DNA of 64,000 bases. Origin: Pseudoalteromonas caenipelagi. GTDB taxonomy: Bacteria; Pseudomonadota; Gammaproteobacteria; Enterobacterales; Alteromonadaceae. This document shows, piece after piece, positions 20,493 to 33,751 of this stretch. The notes under the pieces are model-generated. The model was not told the origin of the DNA. It made no database searches and worked only from the letters and a program-made list of their open reading frames with translations. The stretch's first letter is position 1. Each line of letters starts with the position of its first letter. The stretch is from assembly GCF_013140855.1 (NCBI RefSeq), contig NZ_JABBPG010000004.1:372001-436000 (forward strand), read 5' to 3'. A program made the translations under genes and the position numbers.

Positions 20493-21029
20493 GCATTCAG
20501 ATTGGCTGTGATACATAGTCAATTGCTTTTGACTCAGCGAATACAGACGACTATAGTCTTGCGTCGCTAAAACGGAAGAAAGAAGGACTCTATCACCTTT
20601 GACTGAATCGATGTTAAATTGCCATTGCTCACCGTTTTGGGTGCAAGCCCATAGCTGCGAATTTGCTTTTATTTTTTTATCGTCAAATCCGTCTATATAG
20701 TACCAAGCATGCACTAAGTTAGATTTTACCTTATATAGCATTTCGCCAGCGTCAATTTTGCTTCCTGTGGATAGATCACTATTAGCATACTCAAGATAAC
20801 CAGCCGAGCGTGACACTATCGTCTTCTCGACTTGTTCTGGCACCTTAATATAGGTCAATAATGCCTGCCCTTTCTTAACTTTACTTTCTTTTCTTAAACC
20901 ATATTCATGAACCACAGTTCCAGGCTCCCTAGAGTAGTAATACTCTCGAACAGGCTTTTGCATCTGTAGTACTCCAACCAATGGATCAAGGCTTAACGAT
21001 ACTACAAGCAATGAATAAGCAATGCCCAA
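20475..21029 (-). CDS. short HlyD/membrane-fusion-like protein
   Basis: A 184-residue protein with one N-terminal hydrophobic segment (residues ~2-22) and two halves of a lipoyl/biotinyl-like barrel: GTVVHEYGLRKESKVKKGQ near 37-55 and SRSAGYLEYANSDLSTGSKI near 73-92. This is how HlyD-type adaptor proteins look, but those are about 400 residues and carry a long coiled coil, which is missing here. The start is a TTG at 21029, supported by AAGGAG six bases upstream. It follows the double-glycine peptide gene by 44 bp on the same strand, suggesting a link to export or anchoring of that peptide. It may instead be a remnant of a larger export system. Confidence 0.55.
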   Translation of the reverse strand: MGIAYSLLVVSLSLDPLVGVLQMQKPVREYYYSREPGTVVHEYGLRKESKVKKGQALLTYIKVPEQVEKTIVSRSAGYLEYANSDLSTGSKIDAGEMLYKVKSNLVHAWYYIDGFDDKKIKANSQLWACTQNGEQWQFNIDSVKGDRVLLSSVLATQDYSRLYSLSQKQLTMYHSQSECVKSVQ

Positions 21030-21073
21030 CTGAATCTCCTTATAAAATTTTATTCTTGCTGCTCACTTTTAAA

Positions 21074-21226
21074 TTAATCCAGAATCTTATCTAAAGAAGT
21101 AAATGTTTCAGTCTCTGATAAATTACCGCCCGCTATTTTTTTTGTTTGTTGAGCATTTAACGCTTGGTTGCCAGATAGTAATTTAACTTTCTTTGTTTTT
21201 AGCTTTAATTTTAGAGTAGATAACAT
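21074..21226 (-). CDS. putative RiPP/bacteriocin-like precursor peptide with GG leader
   Basis: A 50-codon ORF, too short for the usual length cut-off. AAGGAA lies eight bases before its ATG, a strong ribosome binding site. The first ~30 residues are Lys/Leu-rich (MLSTLKLKLKTKKVKLLSGN), then come N-A-Q-Q-T and the motif KKIAGG at 29-34, followed by a short acidic, Ser/Thr-rich tail of 16 residues with no Cys. The leader resembles those of GG-type natural-product precursors, such as class I lanthipeptide-like leaders of the form LKxKxxxxxxLN..QxxxIAGG. A modifying enzyme is not next to it; a HlyD-like gene is. With no Cys in the core, a lanthipeptide is unlikely. The assignment is inference from the leader and context. 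Confidence 0.6.
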   Translation of the reverse strand: MLSTLKLKLKTKKVKLLSGNQALNAQQTKKIAGGNLSETETFTSLDKILD

Positions 21227-21304
21227 AATGTATTTCCTTTGTTGTTTTGTATTGTTGTTTTGAGAACGATTAATACATTAAACAACTTTCGCCTTTTTAT
21301 GTAA

Positions 21305-21343
21305 TTATCAAACCTTACACATTCTGCCATAAGGTTTTGATAA
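21305..21343. promoter_or_regulatory. inverted repeat upstream of the GG-leader peptide gene
   Basis: TTATCAAACCTTA (21305-21317) and TAAGGTTTTGATAA (21330-21343) are complementary with one unpaired base, separated by 12 nt. It lies about 80-120 bp upstream of the peptide's start, a plausible place for a regulator-binding site. Confidence 0.5.
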
Positions 21344-21664
21344 AACATTGATTTATAAGCTTATTTATTTTATTTGATAAATATTATCTAAACCTTAGCT
21401 AAAAGACACCATTTTGCAGACATTTTTGAGCAACGAAGCAGTGAAAAAACCTCAAAATATATGTTTGGAGTGCACTATATTCTCTGTCAGTGTCCCGTAC
21501 TCAGCGCGCAATCAGGTGACATTGGAGTGATTTTCTTAACGTTGGATAGATAATAGTTATGCCTACATGAGTTTAGATAGTGAGCCCTATCATCTATTGT
21601 CTGAAAGTATGGAGTGGCAGAAGCTTAACAATATGTCGGTGTGGGCTAGCAACAACCCAACAAC

Positions 21665-21760
21665 CCAATGAGCCAATGAGCCAATGAGCCAATGAGCCAA
21701 TGAGCCAATGAGCCAATGAGCCAATGAGCCAATGAATCAATGAATCAATGAGTCAAATAA
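21665..21760. repeat. octanucleotide tandem repeat (CCAATGAG)
   Basis: Eight exact head-to-tail copies of CCAATGAG run from 21665 to 21728. Four degenerate copies follow (ccaatgaa, tcaatgaa, tcaatgag, tcaaataa) up to 21760. It is intergenic, between the CadC-like gene's end and the GG-leader peptide. A repeat of eight bases is not a multiple of three, and such tracts often change copy number by slippage. Confidence 0.95.
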
Positions 21761-21772
21761 CCTTAGGTGAAT

Positions 21773-21796
21773 AAAAAACAGCAGCGAATAGCTGCT
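21773..21796 (-). terminator. terminator of the CadC-like gene
   Basis: Read on the minus strand, AGCAGC and GCTGCT form a 6-bp stem with a 5-nt loop, followed by G and six Ts. It lies about 35 bp after the stop of the CadC-like gene. Confidence 0.7.
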
Positions 21797-21829
21797 ATTG
21801 GAATGACATATTAACTTAAAGATGTGTCG

Positions 21830-23992
21830 TTACTTACTGACTTCTTCTTTTATCTTAATATCTAATAATTGATTTTCGTTGGTTTCAATTATATTCATCC
21901 AAATTGTTTCATCATGAGAAGCATAACTAATATCTCGGATCACATATTTGGACTCTTCAACCACATACACTTCTTCAGCCGAACCTTCAATATCAGGGTC
22001 AATACGATATATGCGTTTACCATCAGAGTGATAAATGTAACCGTTACCTACTGAGATAGAATGCCTATATATCGCTTTAGGTAAGTCAAATTCCTGTACC
22101 GTTTTACCAGAATTAATATCGTACAGCACTACTATATCGTTTGAGGATAATGAAATTAACCTTTTGGCATCGAGGCGGCCTATCCACAAAGAATTAAGAG
22201 CGGGAATGAATGTGTTCTTCTTAAATTTTAATGAGTACTTATAAGAATTGCTTTTAACCTTTTGCTCACCTAGAACAACATAGCCAATTTCATCATCGCT
22301 TAAGAACTCAGCGGATATAATGGCACCTTCAGCGGTTATCGTATCTAGTAAAGATAAGTCTGAATATTTATATATCTCAATTTTTCTACGATGATGAACC
22401 AATAACAAGTCACTCTGTTCATCGTAACGAATATTGCGGATATCCCCTGAAGGTATATCAAGTATGTCGCTCTTTCCGCTATTAGCAACCTTAGTAACAA
22501 CTCGCCCACCACCATGTTCGGTTAACACCATATATCCTTGCTTGAACTTAATAGGATTTATACTATCCAGACTGAGCTGTATATCCGGATTCATCACCTT
22601 TTCATTTAGGTTCAAAGTATAAACATAAGAGATAAATGGATAGCTAACTATCAACATTTCATTTTTATCAATGAACTGAAAAATAGCATAATTTTGTGAG
22701 GTGTTTAACTGGTCTTTTTTAACTAATTTGCGTTGGCTTAAGCTATAGCCGTAAACAATATTTTTCTTGTTATCAAACCATAGAAGTAAGTCTGATTCAG
22801 CATCATAATTGACTGACCAGATTCTACTTTGAGACTCTAATAACTTAATCTGATCACCACCATCGGGATCGGTCATGTATAGCTCATTGGTGTCGTATTG
22901 GCGCCTTTCGAATATGACCACTTCTTTTTCAGGTATATATGTTAAGAATTGGTCTCCATAGGAGTTCAAGTTAGGAGAACTAATTTGAAATTCCTCGCCA
23001 GTTTTCAAATCACGACTTGTTAATACGGATAATTCGTCTCGATTTCGATAGCCAGATTTAGAGTAAATAATACGGTCTTTACTCACTCCGCTTCCTGTCA
23101 CAAGGCCTCTCATACTGCAATCAAAGAGCGCCGTATTACCCTTGCTAAAATCAGCATTAATTTGCCAAATTTGACACGATTTATCTGTTTTTGCACGGTA
23201 ATAAAGCACACTAGAGTCAGTTGACCAGCCTAACGGGTAATAATGAACACCTTCATCACCTAAACGGCGCTCATACCCACTATCTAGCTCTTTAACCACC
23301 AAAGAGTAATATTTAGTATCTTGAGGTGCGAAAGAAAAGGCGAGTAGTTTTTTATTATATGAAAGGCGCAATTGCGCATAGCGCCCAGGAACCCAAGATA
23401 GAACTTTCTCTTCGATATCCCTATTACTAATTTCTAAATCATCGTTTCGATAAGAGTAATTGCTAAATAAGGCGTAACATACAACCACCAATAGCACGAT
23501 TGATAGTATCGTTAGTAATTTGCCGTTTCTAGCGTTGGGTTTTCTTCTTGGTTTTGATTTTTCTTCAATCGAAAGTTTTACAGGAGGAGCCTTGCTTTCT
23601 TCATCAGTTAATTCTTTATGGTAAATAATCTCTGGTTCAAGAAAAAAGCTATAGCCTTTGCGGTAGTGTGTTTTAACTACAATACCTTTTTGTTCATCAG
23701 ATTTTAACGTTTTTCTTAGCTCTGACATTGCTCTATTTATGGCATTATCATCAACATATTTTTGGCACCAAACATCGTCAACCAGATCTTGACGAGTAAT
23801 GATCTGTTCGTTATTGATGATAAAATAGCAAAGAAGTCTAAATAGAAGAGGTTCTAATTCTCGTTCCGTAGAGCCGTCATAAATACACTGCTTCTTTGGG
23901 TCCAACGTCCAAGCCCCAAATTTGACTTCCTTAACTTGCCGTGAAAACCTTACTTCATTCATTATGAGTAATTTAGTGCTCCAAGATACCAT
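21830..23992 (-). CDS. CadC/ToxR-like winged-helix regulator with periplasmic beta-propeller-like domain
   Basis: Residues ~20-115 are an OmpR/CadC-type winged helix (FGAWTLDPKKQCIYDG, ITRQDLVDDVW, NAINRAMSELRK, KGYSF). A basic stretch and one membrane segment (~170-190, LLTILSIVLLVVVCYALF) follow. The remaining ~520 residues are repetitive beta-strand sequence (for example RLSYNKKLLAFSF, RIWSVNYDAESDLLLWFD) like a TolB/WD40 propeller. Such one-protein membrane regulators bind DNA on the cytoplasmic side and sense outside. The start is uncertain: an in-frame ATG at 23962 (MNEVRF) is equally possible; neither has a strong ribosome binding site. It separates the peptide region from the atp operon; its target is unknown. 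Confidence 0.82.
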   Translation of the reverse strand: MVSWSTKLLIMNEVRFSRQVKEVKFGAWTLDPKKQCIYDGSTERELEPLLFRLLCYFIINNEQIITRQDLVDDVWCQKYVDDNAINRAMSELRKTLKSDEQKGIVVKTHYRKGYSFFLEPEIIYHKELTDEESKAPPVKLSIEEKSKPRRKPNARNGKLLTILSIVLLVVVCYALFSNYSYRNDDLEISNRDIEEKVLSWVPGRYAQLRLSYNKKLLAFSFAPQDTKYYSLVVKELDSGYERRLGDEGVHYYPLGWSTDSSVLYYRAKTDKSCQIWQINADFSKGNTALFDCSMRGLVTGSGVSKDRIIYSKSGYRNRDELSVLTSRDLKTGEEFQISSPNLNSYGDQFLTYIPEKEVVIFERRQYDTNELYMTDPDGGDQIKLLESQSRIWSVNYDAESDLLLWFDNKKNIVYGYSLSQRKLVKKDQLNTSQNYAIFQFIDKNEMLIVSYPFISYVYTLNLNEKVMNPDIQLSLDSINPIKFKQGYMVLTEHGGGRVVTKVANSGKSDILDIPSGDIRNIRYDEQSDLLLVHHRRKIEIYKYSDLSLLDTITAEGAIISAEFLSDDEIGYVVLGEQKVKSNSYKYSLKFKKNTFIPALNSLWIGRLDAKRLISLSSNDIVVLYDINSGKTVQEFDLPKAIYRHSISVGNGYIYHSDGKRIYRIDPDIEGSAEEVYVVEESKYVIRDISYASHDETIWMNIIETNENQLLDIKIKEEVSK

Positions 23993-24244
23993 TCAGGATT
24001 GTACCGACTCATGCTCTAAACTCAATAAAAATATTCATGTAACAGCCATAAACACAAAGTGAAGGGCAACAAAACTGTTCAAAAACGATTACATTTTACA
24101 CAAAAAAATGCAACTTAAAATGAAAACATTAATAATATTTCTTTGTTGTAACTATGAGAACGATCTCAGACTTTCTGATATACCAATATAACCTAATATC
24201 AATGGTTTGCTATTTTAAAATTAGAGATGTATGCGTTAGACATA

Positions 24245-24273
24245 AAAAAGCCCATGCAATGCACGGGCTTTTT
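24245..24273 (-). terminator. atp operon terminator
   Basis: AAAAAGCCC and GGGCTTTTT form a 9-bp stem with an 11-nt partly self-complementary loop. On the minus strand a T-run follows. It lies 20 bp after the atpC stop and ends the ATP synthase operon. Confidence 0.92.
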
Positions 24274-24292
24274 AAACCAGATAGGTTTGTAT

Positions 24293-24709
24293 TTATTTAC
24301 GCAATTGGCGGATAACGCGCAACTGAGCGATTGCTTCGGCTAGCTGTACAGCAGCAGCGTGATGATCAAGCTCAGTTGCAGAGCTTGAAGCCATTTGCGC
24401 TTCAGCGTCACGTACAGCCTGCTCAGCAGCTTGCTCATCTAAGTCTTCACCGCGCATTGCTACGTCCGCAAGGACTGTAACAACGTTTGGTTGTACTTCA
24501 AGCGTACCACCTGCAACGTAGATGATCTCTTCTGAGCCATCTTTCGTTACAAAACGTACCATACCAGGTTTTAGGCCAGTCAATAGTGGGGCGTGGCCAG
24601 GGTGAATACCCAACTCACCTTCACTACCACTTACTTGGATAGCAGCTGCTTCGCCTGAGAATATGCTCTGCTCTGCACTTACTACGTCAAGTTGTACTGT
24701 CAATGCCAT
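24293..24709 (-). CDS. atpC: F1Fo ATP synthase epsilon subunit
   Basis: 138 residues, the normal length. The N-terminal beta-sandwich has the family segment [22 protein letters not shown] near residues 28-50, and the C-terminal ~50 residues form the two-helix domain (Ala/Glu-rich, ending [10 protein letters not shown]). Epsilon is part of the F1 central stalk, couples rotation to catalysis and inhibits ATP hydrolysis. It is the last gene of the atpIBEFHAGDC operon, 14 bp after atpD, and is followed by a strong terminator. Confidence 0.97.
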   Translation of the reverse strand: MALTVQLDVVSAEQSIFSGEAAAIQVSGSEGELGIHPGHAPLLTGLKPGMVRFVTKDGSEEIIYVAGGTLEVQPNVVTVLADVAMRGEDLDEQAAEQAVRDAEAQMASSSATELDHHAAAVQLAEAIAQLRVIRQLRK

Positions 24710-24723
24710 ATCAACCCCCTAAA

Positions 24724-27002
<2,279 letters not shown>

Positions 27003-27060
27003 GACTCTCTCTCCGAATCAAGGTGAGTGTTAGCGATAACCCTCACCAAGCATAACTAAA

Positions 27061-28602
27061 TTACCAAGTTTGCGTTGCTTTGAACTTCTCTAGAAGTTCT
27101 TTAAGCTGCGCTTCAATCTCAGCGTTGTAGTTACCTGTTTCATTGATTTGAGCCATTAGCTCTGCGTATGTGCTGTTTGCATAACTGATAAGTGCCGCTT
27201 CAAAGTCACCGATCTTGTTGATTTCGATGTCTTTTAGGTAGCCTTTTTCAGCTGCAAATAACGACAGAGACATTTCAGCAACAGACATTGGAGCGTACTG
27301 TTTCTGCTTCATTAGCTCAGTTACGCGCTCACCGTGCTCAAGTTGTGCACGAGTTGCATCGTCAAGGTCAGAAGCGAACTGAGAGAACGCCGCTAGTTCA
27401 CGGTATTGAGCTAGCGCTAGACGGATACCACCACCTAGTTTCTTAACGATTTTAGTTTGCGCAGCACCACCTACACGAGATACCGAGATACCAGCGTTAA
27501 CCGCTGGACGGATACCTGCGTTGAATAAGTCAGTTTCTAAGAAGATCTGACCATCGGTGATTGAGATAACGTTGGTAGGTACGAATGCAGAAACGTCACC
27601 ACCTTGAGTTTCAATGATTGGCAATGCCGTCAATGAACCTGTTTTACCTTTCACTTCACCATTAGTGAACTTCTCAACGTAATCAGCGTTAACACGTGAT
27701 GCACGCTCTAGAAGACGTGAGTGAAGGTAGAATACGTCACCTGGGTATGCTTCACGACCTGGTGGACGCTTAAGTAGCAATGAGATTTGACGATAAGCAA
27801 CAGCTTGCTTAGACAAATCATCATATACGATTAACGCATCTTCACCGCGGTCACGGAAGTATTCACCCATAGTACAACCAGCAAACGGCGCTAGGAATTG
27901 TAGCGCAGCTGATTCAGAAGCAGATGCAACAACAACGATAGTGTTTTCAAGTGCACCGTGCTCTTCAAGTTTGCGTACTACGTTAGCAATAGTAGATGCT
28001 TTTTGACCAATCGCTACGTACACACACTTTACGCCTGTGCCTTTTTGATTGATGATTGCATCGATTGCTAGTGCAGTTTTACCAGTCTGACGGTCACCGA
28101 TGACAAGCTCACGCTGACCACGACCAACAGGGATCATCGCGTCGATAGACTTATAACCAGTTTGTACTGGTTCATCTACAGATTGACGCTCGATTACGCC
28201 TGGTGCGATTTTTTCAACTGGTTCGAAACCGTCGTTATCTAGTGCACCTTTACCATCGATAGGCTGACCTAGTGTGTTAACAACACGACCAAGTAGACCA
28301 CGACCAACAGGTACTTCTAAGATACGACCAGTTGCTTGTACTTTTACGCCTTCTTTAAGGTCTGCGTAAGGACCCATTACTACTGCACCTACTGAGTCAC
28401 GCTCAAGGTTTAGTGCGATAGCATAACGGTTGCCAGGAAGCTCAATCATCTCACCCTGCATACAGTCTGCAAGACCGTGGATGCGGATGATACCGTCAGT
28501 AACAGATACGATAGTACCTTCGTTACGAGCTTCACTTACAACTTCAAACTGTTCAATACGTTGCTTGATCAGCGCAGAAATTTCTGTGGAATTAAGTTGC
28601 AT
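27061..28602 (-). CDS. atpA: F1Fo ATP synthase alpha subunit
   Basis: 513 residues, the same length as the E. coli protein. [19 protein letters not shown] opens it; the P-loop is GDRQTGKT (~169-176) and [14 protein letters not shown] and the arginine-finger region [11 protein letters not shown] are present. Alpha carries the non-catalytic nucleotide sites and supplies the arginine finger to beta. The stop is 14 bp from atpH upstream and 58 bp from atpG downstream. Confidence 0.98.
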   Translation of the reverse strand: MQLNSTEISALIKQRIEQFEVVSEARNEGTIVSVTDGIIRIHGLADCMQGEMIELPGNRYAIALNLERDSVGAVVMGPYADLKEGVKVQATGRILEVPVGRGLLGRVVNTLGQPIDGKGALDNDGFEPVEKIAPGVIERQSVDEPVQTGYKSIDAMIPVGRGQRELVIGDRQTGKTALAIDAIINQKGTGVKCVYVAIGQKASTIANVVRKLEEHGALENTIVVVASASESAALQFLAPFAGCTMGEYFRDRGEDALIVYDDLSKQAVAYRQISLLLKRPPGREAYPGDVFYLHSRLLERASRVNADYVEKFTNGEVKGKTGSLTALPIIETQGGDVSAFVPTNVISITDGQIFLETDLFNAGIRPAVNAGISVSRVGGAAQTKIVKKLGGGIRLALAQYRELAAFSQFASDLDDATRAQLEHGERVTELMKQKQYAPMSVAEMSLSLFAAEKGYLKDIEINKIGDFEAALISYANSTYAELMAQINETGNYNAEIEAQLKELLEKFKATQTW

Positions 28603-28616
28603 GCTCTTTTTCCCAA

Positions 28617-29150
28617 TTACGATTGTAGTGTAGTAGCTAAACGGTTTAATTTACCGCGAACTGAGCCGTCGATGACTGTGTCACCAGCCTTGATAACAAG
28701 ACCACCAACTGTGCTTTCATCAACACTACAATTTAGCTTAACTTTGCGTGCGAAACGTTTTTCAAGTGCCGCTACTAGATTTGTTTGCTGTTCTTCAGCC
28801 AATTCAGTTGCAGAAATCACATCTACGTCGATTTCTTTATCGTATTCTGCTTTAAATTCAGCATACAAAGTTGCAACTGCTGGAAGTGCAATCAAACGAC
28901 CATTTTCAGCCATAACCTTTATTAGGTTGGTAAATTGGTCGTTAATTTGCTCTGCACAAATTTTAGTAAAAATTTCTACTTGCTTTTCTGCAGATGCGCT
29001 ACCGGCTAGGAAACCTTTAATTTGCTCGTTGTTTGCTACTTCAGCAGCAAAAACAAGCATTTCGTTCCAAGCGTCAATCGCGCTTTTTTCAACAGCAAAC
29101 TCAAAAGCTGCTTTTGCGTAAGGACGAGCGATAGTAGCCAATTCAGACAT
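28617..29150 (-). CDS. atpH: F1Fo ATP synthase delta subunit
   Basis: 177 residues, as in E. coli. It begins [19 protein letters not shown] and ends with the domain that binds subunit b ([20 protein letters not shown]). Delta connects the peripheral stalk (b2) to the top of F1. The frame could start two codons earlier at a GTG, but that would touch the AGGAGG ribosome binding site; the ATG at 29150 has the correct spacing. Confidence 0.96.
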   Translation of the reverse strand: MSELATIARPYAKAAFEFAVEKSAIDAWNEMLVFAAEVANNEQIKGFLAGSASAEKQVEIFTKICAEQINDQFTNLIKVMAENGRLIALPAVATLYAEFKAEYDKEIDVDVISATELAEEQQTNLVAALEKRFARKVKLNCSVDESTVGGLVIKAGDTVIDGSVRGKLNRLATTLQS

Positions 29151-29165
29151 GCTCACACCTCCTTA

Positions 29166-29636
29166 TTACAGCTCAGCGACAAGTTTTTCAACGATGTCAC
29201 TGTGCGCAGCTTGATTGATTTCACGTTCTAAAATCTTCTCAGCGCCAGCCATTGCCAGAATAGCAACTTGCTTACGCAAGTCTTCTGTCACACGGTTACG
29301 CTCAGCGTCGATTTCAGAATGCCCTTGAGCAATGATTTTCTCACGCTCTTGCTGACCACGCGTGGTTTCTTCATCTACGATAAGCGCAGCACGCTTTTTC
29401 GCTTGTTCGATGATGTCCGCCGCTTGAGACTTCGCTTCTTTAAGCTGTTCAGCAGCTTCAAGACGTACGCGCTCAAGTTCTTTTTCTGCTTCATCAGAAG
29501 CAGCTAGGCCGTCTTCAATTTTCTTTTGGCGAGCTTCAATCGCACCGTTTAGCGGTGGCCATACATACTTCATGCAGAACCATACGAAAACGATAAACGC
29601 GATTAATTCACCTAGTAGAGTGGCGTTTAAGTTCAC
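29166..29636 (-). CDS. atpF: F1Fo ATP synthase b subunit
   Basis: 156 residues, as in E. coli. An N-terminal membrane helix ([20 protein letters not shown]) is followed by a long charged coiled coil rich in Glu, Lys and Ala. Two copies form the peripheral stalk that holds F1 static against Fo. It lies between atpE and atpH, 15 bp before the latter. Confidence 0.97.
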   Translation of the reverse strand: MNLNATLLGELIAFIVFVWFCMKYVWPPLNGAIEARQKKIEDGLAASDEAEKELERVRLEAAEQLKEAKSQAADIIEQAKKRAALIVDEETTRGQQEREKIIAQGHSEIDAERNRVTEDLRKQVAILAMAGAEKILEREINQAAHSDIVEKLVAEL

Positions 29637-29693
29637 AACCGCTCCTCCTCAAGTTAGTTGTTCGATAAACAAATTGGCTTAAAAAACCAGTAA

Positions 29694-29939
<246 letters not shown>

Positions 29940-29983
29940 TTATTTAAAAATTAAAAGTTAATGAATTTGGTGTTTAATGTTTA

Positions 29984-30850
<867 letters not shown>

Positions 30851-31231
30851 TTAATGATTAAAAAAAATCGATGTAAACCAATGCACTATGGTCACTAAGA
30901 CAAAACTGACTATCAACCATGAAGGTGTCAAAACCAGGACTTTAAATGCCACTAAAAACAGTGCAGTAGTTAACAAAAATTTTAACCCAGCGCCTCGCTT
31001 AAACGATTGATGCACTTGGTTTGCCTTGCTAGCGCCCATATAACGAAAGGCGTAAATGGCAAATACTAAATTGGGAAGCACGGCTATCACTCCACCGGCT
31101 AGTGCCGACTGAGCTGCCAAAGCTCCCCAACATATAAAAACGATAACTGCGATGACTAATGCCACGGCCCCCTGAAAAAAAACACCTTTTAATGCGGCAC
31201 GCCGATATGGGCTTGCTAACGATTGAGTCAC
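30851..31231 (-). CDS. atpI: ATP synthase assembly protein I
   Basis: 126 residues with four hydrophobic segments (for example LVIAVIVFICWGALAAQSAL and FLLTTALFLVAFKVLV). This is the poorly conserved first gene of gammaproteobacterial atp operons, thought to help c-ring assembly or Mg2+ handling. Position directly before atpB supports the name more than sequence does. Confidence 0.9.
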   Translation of the reverse strand: MTQSLASPYRRAALKGVFFQGAVALVIAVIVFICWGALAAQSALAGGVIAVLPNLVFAIYAFRYMGASKANQVHQSFKRGAGLKFLLTTALFLVAFKVLVLTPSWLIVSFVLVTIVHWFTSIFFNH

Positions 31232-31325
31232 TTTTAGTTAACCTTTAGTGGCGTAAAATTTAATCAGGGTATTAAAACTGGCGAAATTATACTTATATTT
31301 GGTGATTTTGCAACTTGATGAGACA

Positions 31326-31354
31326 AAATGTGGCGCTTTTTCACCGCCACATTT
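31326..31354 (-). terminator. hairpin between parB and the atp operon
   Basis: AAATGTGGCG and CGCCACATTT form a perfect 10-bp stem with a 9-nt loop; on the minus strand TTTTGTCT follows. It lies just after parB and probably separates the mnmG-rsmG-parAB transcript from atpI. Confidence 0.8.
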
Positions 31355-31370
31355 GTAGATTATTCGCACT

Positions 31371-32300
31371 TTAGGAAGGTTGCTGCATATCAGATTGAAT
31401 GCGTCCCAGTATTCCGTCTAATTCATCTAAATTGGCATATGAAATAACCAATTTACCTTTTCCTTTCTGGTTATAATTTATCTCTACTTTAGCGCCTAAA
31501 TTTTCGGCTAATTGTTGTTCTAACAATTTGACATCTGGATCTTTTTCTTTTGCCTGTTTTTTCTCCGCAGGCTCTAAAATAGAACGTACCAGCTTCTCAG
31601 TTTCACGTACCGTGAGCGCCTTAGCGACTGCTGTTCTGGCCGCCTCAGATTGTTGCTCATCACTGAGTGCCAATAGGCAGCGGGCATGACCCATTTCAAT
31701 ATCGCCATGCTCCAACAAAATTTTAACATCATCGTTTAGATTATTGAGTCTAAGTAAATTAGTGACTGTCGTGCGCGATTTGCCAACCGCATCAGCGACT
31801 TGCTGATGTGTTAGCTCAAACTCGTGTAACAATCTGTCCAGTGCAACGGCTTCTTCCATCGCATTAAGATCTTCGCGTTGAATATTCTCAATTAAAGCAA
31901 TTGCCACCGCAGCTTCATCAGGGACATCTTTTAAAATACAGGGGACAACATCTAACTCAGCAATTTGCGCTGCACGCCAACGACGCTCACCGGCAATGAT
32001 CTCAAATTGTTTATCCGCAACGGGACGCACCACGATTGGTTGTAATACCCCTTGCGCTCGAATAGAGCTCGCTAGTTCTTCTAGCGCCTGTTCAGACATA
32101 TCTTTACGCGGCTGATACTTACCTGGATGTAAAAACTCAATGGGGATGCGCTTTAGCTCACCATCTAGTGTTAATTCACTCGACGAACTTGATGCTTGCT
32201 GGGAACGTTCAACCTCTGCAGGTTCAGCGCTGGGCGCTGGCTTCGACGAACTCAGTAAGGCATCCAAGCCTCGGCCTAAACCGCGTTTTTTTACCGACAT
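31371..32300 (-). CDS. parB: chromosome-partitioning protein ParB
   Basis: 309 residues. The N-terminal KRGLGRGLDALL motif (ParA-binding region) is followed by the ParB/Srx domain with GERRWRAAQ (the CTP-binding box, ~110), ALIENIQREDLN, and a helix-turn-helix (HQQVADAVGKSRTTVTNLLR). ParB binds parS sites and spreads as a CTP clamp to organise the origin region. It follows parA by 15 bp. I did not find a clear parS site while reading, but that was not an exhaustive search. Confidence 0.97.
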   Translation of the reverse strand: MSVKKRGLGRGLDALLSSSKPAPSAEPAEVERSQQASSSSSELTLDGELKRIPIEFLHPGKYQPRKDMSEQALEELASSIRAQGVLQPIVVRPVADKQFEIIAGERRWRAAQIAELDVVPCILKDVPDEAAVAIALIENIQREDLNAMEEAVALDRLLHEFELTHQQVADAVGKSRTTVTNLLRLNNLNDDVKILLEHGDIEMGHARCLLALSDEQQSEAARTAVAKALTVRETEKLVRSILEPAEKKQAKEKDPDVKLLEQQLAENLGAKVEINYNQKGKGKLVISYANLDELDGILGRIQSDMQQPS

Positions 32301-32315
32301 GTTGTTATTATCCTC

Positions 32316-33101
32316 TTAGGCAACCGCTGCGGATTGTTTTTCTTTACGACGTAACATTTCGCCTGCCAAAGCTAAATAAGCTTTTGCACCACTTGATGCC
32401 CGGTCATAATACATCGCTGGCGCACCAAAACTTGGCGCCTCAGCTAAACGTACATTTCGTGGGATCACGGTGCGGTATACTTTATCACCAAAGTGTTGTT
32501 TAAGCTGCTCTGATACATCATTAGCGAGACGATTACGCGGATCATACATGGTCCGTAAAATCCCCTCAATTTGTAATTCAGGGTTAACCAACTTAGCCAA
32601 CTGTGTAATGGTATCCATCAACGCCGTCAAACCTTCAAGTGCATAATATTCACATTGCATAGGCACTAAAATTGAATCAGCAGCAGCCATGGCGTTAACG
32701 GTGAGCATATTCAATGAAGGCGGACAGTCTATAAAAATAAACTCGTATTTGTCTTGTATTGCATCCAGAGCATTACGCAAGCGTACTTCACGGGCAAACA
32801 ACTCCATCAATTTTACTTCAGCAGCAGTGACATCACCATTTGCAGCGATAAGATGGTATTCACCAGATGTTTCTTTGCAGATCACTTCGTCAATTGCCTG
32901 CTCTTCAATGAGCAAGTCATAGATGGTGGCTACGTCGCCATATTTGTCGACACCGCTGCCCATGGTTGCATTACCTTGCGGGTCTAAATCTATTAATAAA
33001 ACCTTGCGCTTAGTTGCCGCCATAGACGCTGCTAAGTTTACAGCCGTGGTGGTTTTGCCAACGCCACCTTTTTGGTTTGCAATTGCAATGACTTTTGCCA
33101 C
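32316..33101 (-). CDS. parA: chromosome-partitioning ATPase ParA (Soj)
   Basis: 261 residues of the MinD/ParA family. The deviant Walker A KGGVGKTTTAVNLAAS is at ~11, with DLDPQGNATMG (Walker A') and FIDCPPSLN (Walker B region) downstream. ParA forms ATP-dependent gradients on the nucleoid that move ParB-bound origins. It sits between rsmG and parB near oriC, the normal arrangement. Confidence 0.97.
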   Translation of the reverse strand: MAKVIAIANQKGGVGKTTTAVNLAASMAATKRKVLLIDLDPQGNATMGSGVDKYGDVATIYDLLIEEQAIDEVICKETSGEYHLIAANGDVTAAEVKLMELFAREVRLRNALDAIQDKYEFIFIDCPPSLNMLTVNAMAAADSILVPMQCEYYALEGLTALMDTITQLAKLVNPELQIEGILRTMYDPRNRLANDVSEQLKQHFGDKVYRTVIPRNVRLAEAPSFGAPAMYYDRASSGAKAYLALAGEMLRRKEKQSAAVA

Positions 33102-33115
33102 GTTGCCCTCGAATA

Positions 33116-33736
33116 CTAATCTTTAGAAAGAATAATTAAATGTCGCTCTGCATCCAACTTTGGCACGTTAAGATGAATATCTTGCTGCAATTTTACCCCG
33201 GCAGGTAACTGTTCAAGCTCTTGTGCTGGGAACTGCCCTTTAAGTGCCAAAAAATGTCCAGATTGGTCTATTAAGTGTCCGCACCAATCAACCATATCTT
33301 GCAAAGATGCAAAAGCACGGCTGAGTACACCATCTAATTTAACACTTGGCTGATATTCTTCAACACGAGACTGCACAGGAGTCACATTATCTAGCCCAAG
33401 CGCATGTTTTACCTGCATTAAAAAACGAACTCGTTTACCTAAGCTATCAAGTAGTACAAATTGTGTATCTGGCAGGGCAATCGCCAACACAATACCAGGT
33501 AACCCAGGTCCTGTGCCGACATCAATATAATGTTTACCAGTTAAATGAGGTGCTACCACTAAAGAATCCATGATGTGTTTTACCATCATCTCTTTTGGAT
33601 CGCGAACAGAGGTTAAATTGTAGGCTTTATTCCATTTATCTAATAACTCAACATATTGCACTAATTGTGCTTGTTGATGTTCACTTAGCGCAAGTTCCGT
33701 TTGCGCTAACAAAGAAGTCAGTTGTTGCTGTAACAC
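33116..33736 (-). CDS. rsmG: 16S rRNA (guanine-527-N7) methyltransferase
   Basis: 206 residues if started at the GTG at 33736, which aligns with the N-terminus of E. coli RsmG (207 residues) and has AGGA six bases upstream. The open frame extends to a TTG at 33751, directly against the mnmG stop. [17 protein letters not shown] and [17 protein letters not shown] (SAM motif I) are typical. It methylates G527 of 16S rRNA. Formerly gidB; cotranscribed with mnmG. Confidence 0.96.
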   Translation of the reverse strand: MLQQQLTSLLAQTELALSEHQQAQLVQYVELLDKWNKAYNLTSVRDPKEMMVKHIMDSLVVAPHLTGKHYIDVGTGPGLPGIVLAIALPDTQFVLLDSLGKRVRFLMQVKHALGLDNVTPVQSRVEEYQPSVKLDGVLSRAFASLQDMVDWCGHLIDQSGHFLALKGQFPAQELEQLPAGVKLQQDIHLNVPKLDAERHLIILSKD

Positions 33737-33751
33737 AGTATTCCTATGCAA

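Noticed and set aside
28477..29121. 214-codon plus-strand ORF antisense to atpA and atpH
   Set aside because: It is the shadow of conserved genes on the other strand; composition explains the open frame.
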